This document shows, in pieces, positions 12,252 through 23,498 of a stretch of 64,000 bases of DNA. Made by a program: the position numbers and the translations under genes. The stretch comes from Ceratobasidium sp. AG-K (lineage: Eukaryota > Basidiomycota > Agaricomycetes > Cantharellales > Ceratobasidiaceae). Position 1 is the stretch's first letter, and each line of letters starts with the position of its first letter. Under the pieces are notes generated by a model, which saw nothing but the letters and a program-made list of their open reading frames with translations, was not told where the DNA came from and did not search any database. The DNA lies in contig JAWNGF010000008.1 of NCBI GenBank assembly GCA_037039685.1, positions 248,001 through 312,000 of the forward strand. Direction: 5' to 3'.

Positions 12252-14865
12252 TTAGCGGACGACTTGCTTTCTCGCGCTAGATTGAAGTCGTCATGATGAC
12301 TTATAAGAACGAGCACTGGGCACTTACCGGGTCTGTTTGACGACCGACTCAATGATTTCCTCCTTTCCCGCGCAAGTCATCGGTAGGGTGGTCGCGTTGG
12401 CCTTAGCGTTCTTGCGTCGTTTCTTAGGTGGGGCGTCGGGGGTCGACGGGTCGTTGAGCTGGGCGGCAACTTGGGCAGCCTTGTCGGCGGCGGCTTGGGC
12501 TTCCTTAGCGGCCTTGTCGGCGCCGGCCTGAGCTTCCTTGGCGGCCTTCGTCGCCGCTCGCTTTTGCGCCGGGGTCAGCTTCTGGGCGGCCTCCGCAACT
12601 TGCGCGGCGTATTCAGCGTCCCAAGGATCTTGCTGGGCGGCTTTGTTCTGCGATTCATACTCAGTAGGTGAAACGACCTCGAACAAGACGCTTACTTGTT
12701 CCTTCTTCTTCCCCCCCGTCGCCTTCTTGCCGTTCTTGCCGTTCGGGTTTCGCGCAACAGGCTCCTCGTCCTCTTCCCCCTCCTCAACCTCGACCTCTTC
12801 AGGCTCGCTTTCAGGCTGGAATTTGGACTTGCCTTTGCCCACATCCTCGACTTCCGACAAGTCCGAGGAATCGACCTCGGGCTCGGGTGCCTTGCGTTTC
12901 TACACAAATCGGTGAGCATCAGCGGGGCTACGCTCCTCATACTTACCTTTGTTCCAGCAGTAACCGGCACGGCCTCCCCCCCTTCGTCTTCCGCTGCCTT
13001 TTGTTTCTGCTGATAGTCAATAATGTATTCTTAAAGATTAATATGAATAAATACCTTATTTTTCGTGGTGTTAGCGGCAGGCAGCGGGGCGACTGTTCCC
13101 AAGGTGTCCTTGTTGACTTCGCTCTCCTCTTCTTGAGTCGCGGTCGCTTTTGGCTTCTATCGGAGGTATTAGTTGGCTATAAATCCGTTGGCGCAAGAAC
13201 TTACCTTGGCTGCCTTAGCCTTTTTAGTTGGAGGCGCGACCTCGTCCTCCTCACTCTCTGGGTCGTCGGGCTCGGCTGCCGGGACCTTTTGTTTCTGCGA
13301 ACGCGGTAAGTGGAGCCTGAATTCGTTGAAGGGAGAACTCACTTTGTTTTTGCCACTTTTGGCTTTCGACGCGGGAGGAACTGGGACTTCAACGGGCGTG
13401 TTCTCCGTTTCCTTGTGACTGGCCTGCGAAGTCTTGATTTTCTACGGGAAAAGTGTCAGTGTATCAAATACATCGAATAAAGATTGTTTAGACAATTTAC
13501 CTTGGTTGGTTTAACTGGCACTTCGTCCTCCGAGTCGGTCGATTCCTCCGCGCCAGGAGGCTCGCGTTTCTAAGTAGCCGTCAGAATTGCCCGACAAAGT
13601 CCAGTTGAGGGCTCGTACCTTAGAGGACTTGTTGATTTGGTTGGAGGCACCCGTGGTATCCTAAAGACAAATTAGCAGGCTGCTTAGGATCATATAGGTA
13701 AATCAGCCTTCACTTACCGATGGTCCAGGGCTGCTCGTATGACAGACGGTGCTTGCGACTGGAGAGGCTGGCTTGTCAGCGACGGGGGCCCCGGCCGACT
13801 CATCCGTCTCAATACGCCGAATTGGCTGTAAATAATATTAGAGTTAGAATAAGGAAAATGGGTGTATGGAGCCATACCTTGGGGCGTGCTCGAGGGCGAC
13901 TAGGTTCCTCGCGACGCTCAATTTCCTTGTCGCTGTCGATGTCGTCCTTGTCCTCACCCTCGTCTTTGTTTGGCTCGGCTTGTATGCGCAACGGTTCAGA
14001 ACCAACAGTGCGCTCAGAGTTGCTTGGGCCAGCCCCGCCAGCTACTCCAGAGTCAATAAAATGTAAATAGAGAACTAAACACGACTTACTTTTGGTGTCT
14101 AAAGTCTCCGCATCCGCCGTAGTCAAGGGAGCCTCGTCGCCTTGGTTCTCACTGGTCGCGGGCTCCTTGCCTTTTCCCTTTGCCTTTTGCTGGGCGGCCG
14201 CAGCACGTTTCGCGACGGTCTTGTTGGCCTTGTGATCGCGCTTGTTTTCGAGCACGCGCCGCATAAGCTCCTGGCCGGCCCAGTCGTTCTGGAACCGGTA
14301 GAAGTAGGGATATTTGAATTTAAGCTGTAAAAGTAGATGAGCGTCGGGCGAAAATAAACAATAGATTTACTTACCGCGTTGGTAACACGGAGCTTTGCCT
14401 CCAAGGGGCAATCCTTCCACAAGATGTTGGTTTCCCCCTTGAGCGCGGTCATGGTGTCGTTGCAGACCTTGGTCTAAATGAAGTTAGTATTGATCAAACG
14501 CGAGCGACACGTACTTACCTGGTAGTCTAAATAGTCGTTGTGGGTTTTGGCGGCTTTGGGGCCTTTGCATTGTAGCTTCTCCTCAAGCCCGGGGCCTGAA
14601 GCGTCAGCGGGCTTTGGAAGGATGCGGTGCCTTTCGGTGGTGCCGTCGGCGTTTGTAATGCGTATACTGGTGTTATTCTTGATGAATTCGACTGTAGCTA
14701 GACCCAATCATGATCAGCCACGAGGTCGGGAAATGAAATTTGATCGCACTTACCTCCGTTCCCCACGTGTATGATAGTGCTATGAGACTGATCATTGGTG
14801 CTGGACTTCAATGTGGCACCGGACTTCGATGTGGCGCCGGGGTTGGGGTGATTGACCGGCGGCAT
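12252..14865 (-). CDS. Second CACTA gene: Lys/Glu-rich protein built from repeated mini-exons
   Basis: Multi-exon minus-strand gene beginning MPPVNHPNPGATSKSGATLK at 14865. An N-terminal module spans about 14740-14290: VEFIKNNTSIRITNADGT, GPKAAKTHNDYLDYQ, NILWKDCPLEAKLRVTNAV and YPYFYRFQNDWAGQELMRRV. After it the protein becomes low-complexity, acidic and basic. Several 60-130 nt exons at about 13650-12890 start alike (KKRKAPEPE, QKQKAAEDE, QKQKVPAAE, KREPPGAEE) and recur every 110-150 bp. The last large exon (12860-12338) is Ala/Lys-rich and coiled-coil-like, ending PPKKRRKNAKAN, a likely nuclear signal. A possible final exon brings the stop to about 12252. By position it corresponds to the second (TnpA-like) gene of CACTA elements. 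That role is inferred; I see no known domain. Confidence 0.6.
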
Positions 14866-15279
14866 AATGAATGTGCTATAATTAAGGAAAAAGTGCAAAC
14901 GAGTGCGTCAGAGCGCGTCAATCAACTAGGTAGCCTATAAGCAAGCTTTGTACTTACTGGGAAATATAATGAAATCGATAATGGGGGATGTGGAGGGCAA
15001 GAGCGAAATGAATGCTGTGCGCGCGGATGGTGGTTCAGAGTCAGCGATAAAAATGAGATATTTGGGATGAGCAGAGATATTTACCTTGGTCTATTTAAGG
15101 CGTCCAAACAATCTGAGGAGGTTGTTTGGAGGTCAACTGGGGAGGGGGGTGGTCGGGAGCAAGGGGGATGCGCGCACGGAGTCCGTCTGTCTTTATAGAC
15201 ATCCCGGCGCTTAAGTGGCGACCCGCCACAGGCGGAAATTTTACGTGCCCGCTCCTTGCATGCACCCTCCGCCGCAGAA

Positions 15280-18200
15280 ATGGGAAAAAGAAGAGTCCCC
15301 TGCGATTGCGGCGACTGCGACATTAACAAGCTGGTGACAACCGAGACGCGGAAGCGTCACCTCCAAGGAAATTGGCGAAAAAAGCGACGTAAATCGAGCG
15401 AACGTCTGGCAAGGGCACAGTGAGTAATCCAATTTACTATCAATTAGTTATGCTAAATTACAATAATACAGAGAGAGCTTTTGTCGCCATTTATCCAGTA
15501 GGGCGTCGCTCAGCGCACGCCGTGGATCCGCTGTTGCTCAGTCCGAACCTGCCGGCGGCATGCACCCCATGTTTGATAGCACCCCCGGACCCCCCAATCT
15601 ACCCCTCCTTATCCCCGAAAATGCCCAGGTCCCCGATCCTATACCCGAAGTTGACCTAACTCACATCTGGGAGCAAGTTATGCGCGCACATCCGCATACA
15701 GACGTTGGCGATCGGACTGTAACAAAGTCCACCAACCTCTCCACCAGCGATTCAAATTTGACCGCTGGACACCCCGGATCTGATGCATCCGACCCTGGTA
15801 ATGAGGGATATAACCTGGCGACTGGTGGCTTGTTGCCCAAGGCACAGCTGCGAGCGGGATTCACATTAGATGCGGCAAGGAATGGTAAGTCTCTCTGGTG
15901 CATTTGACACTATTCTGGCTGATTTCTATATTAATAGCACCTCTTTCTATTACGCCTAGTATCCTAGATGATATTCTATCATTTAAATTTATAGTTCAGT
16001 ACAAGCCAACTGTCTGTAGCTACAAGGCAATGCAAGATGCTTTTATCCACAAAAAGTCCCACGGCCGTTTGCGATCGCTGAAACTTGTGCGCGCGCAAAT
16101 GCTTTCGCTCTCGGCGCTAACATCCGTCAAGTATCATTGCTGCAAGAACTCTTGCGTCTGTTATACCGGCTATCTAGGCGATTTACAGGAATGTCCTTAC
16201 TGCAACGCACCTCGACTGAACCCAGCTGGCCAACCATACTCAGTCTTTTCTTATGTCCCTATGATCCCCCAAGTCCTTGCCCTTTTCCGCAACAAATCCA
16301 CCTGCGAGAAGCTTGAATACCGCACAAATTATTAGCGATCGGGCGACATAGACAAGATCTTCGGCGGCGAGCAATATGAGAGACTAAAACGTACCAAGGT
16401 GGAGATAGACGGCAAAAAACAAAGTCATTATCACTTCGAGGATTGTCGTGAACTTGCACTTGGGGTTTCAATGGATGGCTTGTGTCCCTTCAAGCGTCAA
16501 AAAAACACCTGCTGGCCGATAATTCTCATTAACTATAACTTTCCACCTGAAATCCGAAACCTACTAGAGAATATCATCTGCGTTGGCGTAATTCCCGGCC
16601 CACATTCTCCCAAGGATATTAATTCCTTTCTTCAGCCGCTTATTGACGAACTGATTGAACTTGCAATGGGCGTCGAAGCTGTTGATATGCTACGCAAGGA
16701 GGTTTTCTTACTGCGCACTCATATTCTGGCTGTCTTTGGTGATATACCGGCAATCACTAAAGTACTCGAGTTCTTGGGCCACAATGCTCGATTCCCTTGC
16801 CGATTCTGTATGCACGAGGCAATCTCAGGCCAGACATCTGGGGGCGGCACGCATATGTATTGCCCATTACATCAACCTGACGGAACGATCGCCGACCCTC
16901 TGGACTTGCCTCTGCAAACGCATACAGAAACCCTAGTGCAGGGGGACGAGGTCCTTTGTACACCAAATGAGCACGCGTGCTCCAAACTGGCAACAACCTA
17001 CGGTGTTAAAGGGGTCTCACTGCTTGCTAGACTCTCTTCGATCAGCATTCCAGCCTCGTTCCCTGTCGAAGTGATGCATATGGTGTGGATTAACTTGATC
17101 CCCCAGCTTGTCGACCTATGGACCAACAACTTTAACGATATCGACAACGGCGAAGAAACGTACCAAATCGACTTGGTACTCTGGGCTCTTATTGGAAATC
17201 TATGCGAAGACTCTGGCTGCACGATCCCTTCTGCATTCGGGTGTCGTGTCCCCAATCTGAAAAAGCACGGCAATTTTATCGCTGAGTCCTGGATGCTCTT
17301 CGCGACTCAGCTTGCCCCTTGCTTACTACGCCGTCGCTTTGCTAAGCGATCATATTATACCCATTTTGTCCGCCTAATAACTCTGGTTAAGATGTGTGTC
17401 GATCATCAAATTTCTAGGGACGACATTCCTATGATTCGCAATGGATTCGCCGAGTGGATTCAAGAATATGAACGGTGGGTGAGCGCATACATACACTTGT
17501 CGACCAGAAACTTATCGTTGAATAGCATATACTATCAATACAGTGCCAATCAACTACAAACATGCCCCGTCAACATTCATTATCTCCTGCACATCGCCGA
17601 CTCAATCGAATTCCTAGGCCCCGTCTGGGCGTATTGGGCCTTCCCGATGGAGCGATACTGTAGCTTCATCGGTGCTTCAGTCCGGAGCCGACGATACTAC
17701 TCGGCAAATATTGCACGGCGAATCTTGGATTGTGCTCAACTGCGAGTTATTCGCGAGGTGTACGACCTTCATGATACGATCGTGCTTCGTCACCCCAGGG
17801 ATGCCGAGGACGCCAAGGATGAAGGTCAGGCAATTGAGGGCGACCGACTTCCAGATTGTAAGTAACCTAATAATTTACTACGTTTTTTCTTACGCCCGCA
17901 TACAACTTAGACCCGAATTGTGCGCTGTTGACCCCCCGTTCCGAACGACTGATGATGACAGAGCCGCTGCGCCGAAAAATCGCCAAACACTTAGTAACAG
18001 CATACGAAACCACATTCCAAGTGGCCAAAGCTTATGTTCCTGCGTCGGTTATGCAATGGGGACGGATGCGCATCACCGGGGGAGGTGATTTGATCCAGGC
18101 ACGGGGCTACCACAAGCTACGGGAAGATGGGCGTGACGCATCTTTCATTCGAGTAAGAGTCGCATTTATTGGTCAAACTATGCTAATATAATTATAGTAC

Positions 18201-18531
18201 GAGCTCGAGGTCGATCGACTCGCACATCTACCAAATGCGCCCCCCGACTTTATCACGCGGTCTTTTTACGGGCAGCTCCAGCACCTCTTCGCGCTCCCTA
18301 TCCCGCCCAACACCGCCATCAATCCCAACAATCACCCTCAGACCCTGTTGCTCGCCTTGGTTTTGGAGGCTCAAACCGAAGTCAACACCTCGTACGACTA
18401 CACGGTGGTTTCGTACGATGGTCCACTTTCAAGCGGAAGTGATCGACGCGTGCAACATCATGTGTGCGATCGGGCGAGTTCGTGATGGAAATAAATGGTG
18501 GATTATCGATCGGAGCCCGGGTGCTGAATGA
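15280..18531 (+). pseudogene. Tnp2-family CACTA transposase, probably inactive
   Basis: Exons 15280-15419, 15472-15884, 15938-17862 and two or more further exons. The N terminus has a small zinc-finger-like motif, CDCGDCD followed by TETRKRH. The core carries Tnp2-type blocks: YHCCKNSCVCYTGYLGDLQE with CPYCNAPR, ALGVSMDGLCPFKRQKNTCW, PIILINYNFPPEIRNL, GHNARFPCRFCMHEA and FPVEVMHMVWINLIPQLVDL. The C-terminal exons read PNCALLTPRSERLMMTEPLR and YELEVDRLAHLPNAPPDF. Two defects are visible. A TAG at 16333-16335 interrupts the core in frame (TNY|RSGDIDK), with the same frame open on both sides. Near 18415 the coding signal moves to another frame (HFQAEVIDACNIMCAIGRVR). Family assignment is firm; the status as a dead copy is likely. 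Confidence 0.78.
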
Positions 18532-18659
18532 ATCCAAGGTGCGCAAACGTTTATCTCACCGCATTTGATTGAGCTGCGTGATCGCCAGTTTGCTAATGTA
18601 ACAATTTCTATTATTAGGAACTATGTAATTACAATCGCAAATGTTTATATAACCAGTTT

Positions 18660-18911
18660 ACACCCCATCCTACAACACCCCTCGAAACCTCCGAACAATC
18701 CGAAAGTGGTCGATCATCCGCCAGAGGCCCGTCCGAGGGCGGCGAGCACGTCCGGAAGTATGTTCGGCAATCCGGAGGTAAGTTGGGTCGTCCGGAGGTC
18801 CGGATATGGAATCCGGAAGTCCGCCAAAAGACATTGGCGGGACTTACCTCCGGATTTTTGTGCCATCCGGACCCGACCCCCGGACGATCCGGAAGTCTGG
18901 GGTCCACAGTG
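18660..18911 (-). repeat. CACTA right terminal inverted repeat and subterminal repeats
   Basis: Dense TCCGGA/TCCGGAGG repeats from about 18680 lead to the terminal GGGGTCCACAGTG, the inverse of the left end. The target duplication CAT follows at 18912. Confidence 0.8.
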
Positions 18912-19329
18912 CATGTTGGACTTCACCAAATCCCAAGGCTCCGAGGCCAGCTACGTCCTATCGATTTGCACCGGCAGCCGACTTGTTGCAGCCGCTAGCA
19001 CGATTGAAGGGAAACGCGCTACTACAAATAAGTCTGTTTTCAGACAAGTACAAGTAGAATGCCGAAGCCTTTGCCACTTTTTTACTAACCTCTGCCACTT
19101 TTTGCAGGAGAAAATGAGCTGGGGCATTCAATGGGTTCCAAAAGCTCGCCGGGTGACTGATGGAAATGTATGGACGAGTTCTGGCGTTACGGCAGGTCAG
19201 AATATGGCCTTCGAATTCCTCAAAACCGTCGCAGGAGAGGACTTTGGAGTTATGTCCAAAAACGTTATTGAATTACGGGCAACGAATGCCGAGGATGATG
19301 AGTTTGCTTCGATTTTCGGTTTGGGCTAG
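18912..19329 (+). pseudogene. DJ-1/PfpI family gene, 3' part
   Basis: Second half of the split gene. It begins MLDFTKSQG and carries the nucleophile-elbow motif LSICTGSRLVAAAS, with the conserved Cys of the family. Then come GKRATTNKSVFRQ, an intron of about 60 bp (donor near 19048, acceptor ending TTTTTGCAG near 19108), GIQWVPKARRVTDGNVWTSS, GVTAGQNMAFEFLKTVAGED and a stop at 19327-19329. Together with 11220-11548 this makes one gene of normal family length. It shows no other clear break, so the CACTA insertion may be the main lesion. Confidence 0.78.
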
Positions 19330-20586
19330 GCTTTGTGTAGCAGTCACGAGGCAAAGAGCGAGACGTAGAGGTTTTTTAGTAGCTTATGAAGATAATGCAG
19401 ACAGCCTTTCTGAATATGAGGAAGCAATTGGCCGACAGCTCTCCGGTACCAGTCCCAGACGCAGGCATATTACCGTAAACATGAATCGCGCGTCTTGAAC
19501 GGCTAGCTGAATGCGCAGGTCATGCAAGGGCGATCTACTAACATGTGGGAATAAGGGATATAATTTGAGCGACTCGATTTATTGCGGTTTGCAATATTGT
19601 TTGCTGGTGCCAAACTCGAAGTGAAATGATAGTTCCTGGACGATTTTATGGAAACGTTATATCTCCGCGAATACACATTTCTAAGACAAGTTCCATTATA
19701 AAATGCTAGAGGATATTCGGAGGCGAATCGATCTTGCTTGAGCAAATGACGAAAATGTGAAGTCCGAGAGGTAATAAACTTTTGTTATACCGTAACCCAC
19801 AGGTTAGCTATAAACGTGATATGCATATCAGAATGTTCGCCAAAGTGATCTGGATCGATCTATGGAGAGAGAAACTCGAGACAGACCAGAACCTTGAGCT
19901 TTGCGCGCTGACCGCCAACTTCATTTTTATCACGGGCGTTCACCAGTGCTATCCCTCATGTTTGTAGCATGTTATGTGGTGGTTGCAATTAATTGGTCAA
20001 GGAGGAATTAGAACCCGTTCCTAGCCGTTACTCGGCCAACTTTAGTGGCGCATATACACGGCATGGTCAGGCAAAGAGCTGCAAGTCCTCTCATGATCAA
20101 CTCACATACTAAACTTACCTTGAATTACACGTTATATTAATCCAATTCCACGAGAGGATTTTGCAGGACGGGTTCGTCAGAAAAGGACGTGACCAAGATC
20201 GGGGATGCAAATCTGCGAACTCCGGCACAGACTCCCCAAGGCGATTACCCAGCAAGACTTCGCACCAAACTTGGAGAGGCGACTAAAATTATTTCCCCGC
20301 CGTCTCAGACTGGCGCTAGGAGCGGAACCTTTCTACCTTGTTGCTTCAAAAGAGGTAGTAATTCAATATTAAGCCTATTCACAGTGTTTTCTGGCCTGAG
20401 CAAAGCCCTGCTCTCGTTCCGTGGAGCGAATCAAGACATTCCTACGCAACTGGATACTTGTGCAACGTATTGACCGTAATGACTTTAGTTTGGGTAAACT
20501 CCCTGGAGAGCCGTTGTCAGTAATATGTGGCTTATCATAGGTTACCTGGCTTACTTGATGCCCTCCAAGCCTATTCGTCGGGAGTA
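19330..20586. other. No supported gene
   Basis: About 1.26 kb between the DJ-1/PfpI remnant (+) and the ALDH gene (-, converging). Only short frames without domains are seen. Confidence 0.5.
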
Positions 20587-22525
20587 TTAGCGCCACTTCT
20601 GAGGATATATTTCGTATTTCTCACCATTGAATCGTCCCCATCCACTCTTCTTCCAACCCCCGTGTGGTAGTGTCGGAGAGTCATGTACAGTCGAACCATT
20701 GATATGGACCGCGCCGGACTGGAAATCAACATCAACATAATGAATCGAGTCGCTGAAGCTAATCATACTAACCTCAATCTGCCTCGCAATCCCGAACGCA
20801 CGCCCAGTATTGTTGGAAAACACTGCTGCGGAAAGACCAAACTCGCGTGCATTCGCAATCCTTATGGCGTCTTTCTCATCCTTGAATCGCACAACAGCGA
20901 CCGCGGGTCCGAATATCTCGTCGGTAACAATCTTTGCAGACTCGGGCGTATGGTCTAGGAGGGTTGGTTGAATGACGTTGTTGGTGGGTGAAGCGAGAGA
21001 CGGGTCGCTCGAGCCAATCTCCTGTGTCGCTCCTTTGCCGATAGCGTCGTCAATCAAGGCTCGTACTCGGTCTGCCGATTGGGACGTGAATAGGCCACGG
21101 TATGCTGACTCGGTACTTGAGCCAGCGCTGAGCGTGAATTGTTTCATGGTGGAGATAAACTCGTCGGCGATAGAGTCGTGCAGTAAGAGGGTACTACTTC
21201 CAAGTCAGGGCGAGAATATGACCGGCACGAGTCACTTACTTTGTCGACATGCAGATTTGACCTAGGAGATGTAAGGGCTTGTCTCTATTGTTTGGGTATC
21301 TCACTTACCCGAATGGAAGAACGCGCCATGAATCGCGTTATTGACTGCGTGCTCAATGTCCGCATCCTCCAAAACAATGAATGGCGCCGAGCCGCCAAGT
21401 TCCATTACAACAGGCTTGAGGTGTCGCCCGCACATTTCAGCGATTTTTGCACCGACGGGTGTAGATCCTAAGCGATGGTTCAGAGTTCAGGAGCGAAAGT
21501 ACGTTATTTATCTCAAACCTACCGGTAAAGTTGACCTTGCGAATCGCGGGATGGGCGATCATCGCTTCGACAACCTATATATAGTTCGTGAACAGCTCAC
21601 AGTTGTATGCCCAAGCTAGCTTACCTTTGGCGCGTCTTGAGGATCAATATGCACTACGTTAAGTACTCCCGCAGGGAGTCCAGCTTCGGAGAATACCTGA
21701 GCGATAACGTTGTGGAGCCGGGGTGAGTGCTCCGAGGTCTTCAGAATGGCGGTATTTCCCGCTATCTAATCGCATATATGGTTGAGGTAAGTGTGGTGAA
21801 TGTGTCCCAGAACAAACATTAAGCGTCCTTACAATAGCGTTGGAGATAGCACGGCAGGATAACGTAACAGCAGCGTTCCATGGTGCGATGCCGAGCACAA
21901 CGCCTAAAGCCGAAACGATGAGATTATGTCGCTATAAAATTCAACCCAATATGGCTCACCGAACGGTTCGCGGAAAATGTATCCGTCCTGTCCAGGCGAC
22001 GGAGTGACGACTTCGGCTTTGAGTTGAGTAATAGCAGCGGCGAGTTCTTCCAGTCTGCGTAATTTGTATTTGCATAAATTCAAATATCTTATCAATGAGC
22101 CGGTGTCACTTACGCGGCGATAGTCAAGGCAATATCAACGTTTGCCCATGGTTCGGAGTTTGTTGTCTCGTACACGCCGAGCTTCACGATTTGTGCCCTG
22201 CGCTCTTCCAGAATCTTAGCTGCGTTCTGGAATATGGCTCGTCGCTCGATTGGAGCGGTCGCACGCCATCCTGCCCTCCAAATGTATCACGAATCACTTG
22301 AGTTATGCAGGTAGACACACCTGGAAACGCTGCCTCTGCTGATTTAATCGCAAGGCGAACATCTGTTTCGGTCGCTGCAGAGACATCGTATAGGTGCTCT
22401 CCGGTATGAGGATCGTTTCGTGGATAGGTTTTCGAGCACAAGTGCTCCTGACCATTAATGACGCAAGGCACTTGCGACTTGGAGTACGGGTCAGATAGCA
22501 CGTCGACCCAAACCGAACCCGGCAT
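20587..22525 (-). CDS. Aldehyde dehydrogenase (NAD(P)-dependent, salicylaldehyde/vanillin dehydrogenase-like)
   Basis: Oxidises aldehydes to acids. The minus-strand gene starts with MPGSVWVDVLSDPYSK at 22525. First exons 22525-22321, 22270-22114 and 22054-21960 join in frame; further introns follow near 21800, 21620, 21480, 21300 and 21200. Family signatures appear in order: GWRATAPIERRAIFQNAAKI, then FREPFGVVLGIAPWNAAVTL with the cofactor-binding PWN. After it come VNFTGSTPVGAKIAEMCGRH, the catalytic Glu in VMELGGSAPF, the catalytic Cys in HSGQICMST (split by an intron inside SG|QICMS), DEIFGPAVAVVRFKDEKDA and the C-terminal PHGGWKKSGWGRF. Length is about 490 residues, normal for the family. 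The acceptor choice before GWRATAP (22271) matters for frame. No defect found. Natural substrate unknown; aromatic aldehydes are likely from similarity. Confidence 0.85.
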
Positions 22526-23498
22526 GACGTGGAGTTAGACTGGATATAATCTGACTATCGCCCTGAGACTAAATGATCCACTAGTACGACGAGAGGTTGT
22601 AGTAGAGCAGTAGAGCAGAGAGATCGATCAGCGGATCTAAGCGCTCGTGACCGGGGTTTTGTGCCAGAACCGCAGGCAAGTCATTTGACCTTGGCTCGAA
22701 GGGTAGCTAAAGAGACATTGGGGTTTTTGAGGGTGCGGTAACCCGGACGTAATACTGGTGGAGGACTTGGCTAGTTAATTTAAATCCCGTTCATGGTTCC
22801 TGGCTGAGGTGTCGCTCACAAGTGATTGGAACTTGAGGTTTCGCCACGAAGTTGTCGAAAAGACAGAGTGCAGGGCCAATATATCCACAATCGTGTCGAT
22901 CGAGGTGAGAAGCTTATTCACCAACATTTACCTAAAATACTACATAGACCCATCTCCAACATGTGGAGGACAACAGCCGGTTGCAGCACAAGTCAAGCGT
23001 GGTGCAGGCGCTCGAGGAATGCTACATGAGTAACGGTCATCGATGGCAACCGTGGTATAAAGGGCATGCCAAGGCTGGTGATCCAGGGTCACGTGTACCC
23101 GAGCTGTCAATGCCCCGACGACGATCTGGTACTCTTTTGTATCCACATTCGTGCCTTGAATACAATCGCGTGACAAAGATTTGTTATCCATTACTCTCTT
23201 GCGCTCTGATATGCTGCAGTGCAAAGCTCCACTTTGACAGCGTGGCTGTTTTCGTTGCTGATGCTCACCAATATCTGACGCGCGGCGTCTCTTTTATGAT
23301 GGGCTGTGGTCTGTCGGGAGCGACAACTGGCCGTCCTAGAACGTGTCACCAAGTGCTCCCCTGGTTGCTGATAGCCACTCTTTTGTCTCCACTCGGGGGA
23401 ACTTCCAGCCTGGAACCGCCCTCACACTACAAATAATCCGCTACTCGCGAGGTGCTTGTGTCCTACCCTCATCCGGCGCTCAACTAACTCTGACAACG
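22526..23498. other. No supported gene; ALDH promoter and caspase A promoter
   Basis: Nearly 1 kb between divergent genes (ALDH minus, caspase A plus). The 22963-23436 frame has no recognisable domain and no clear intron or codon logic, so I leave it out. Confidence 0.45.

Larger units (their letters stand above)
11549..18911. mobile_element. CACTA (EnSpm/Tnp2) DNA transposon, complete, 7,363 bp
   Basis: Both ends are inverted copies that begin CACTGTGGACCCC and share a near-identical ACTTCCG(G/A) block. Both carry many subterminal TCCGGA/GTCCG repeats. It is flanked by a 3-bp duplication, CAT, at 11546-11548 and 18912-18914; three-base target duplications are the CACTA-superfamily signature. 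Inside are two divergently transcribed genes: a Tnp2-type transposase (15280-18531, +) and a repetitive mini-exon gene (12252-14865, -), sharing a bidirectional promoter gap of about 410 bp. The insertion lies in a DJ-1/PfpI gene. Transposase damage (an in-frame TAG and a likely frameshift) suggests this copy is not autonomous now. Confidence 0.88.

Noticed and set aside
12337..12915. Plus-strand Ala/Gly/Leu-rich reading frames
   Set aside because: They are the complement of the Ala/Lys-rich last exons of the minus-strand CACTA gene; the splice signals and composition favour the minus strand.
22963..23436. 157-residue plus-strand frame as a gene
   Set aside because: No recognisable motif; lies in the shared promoter gap of two divergent genes.
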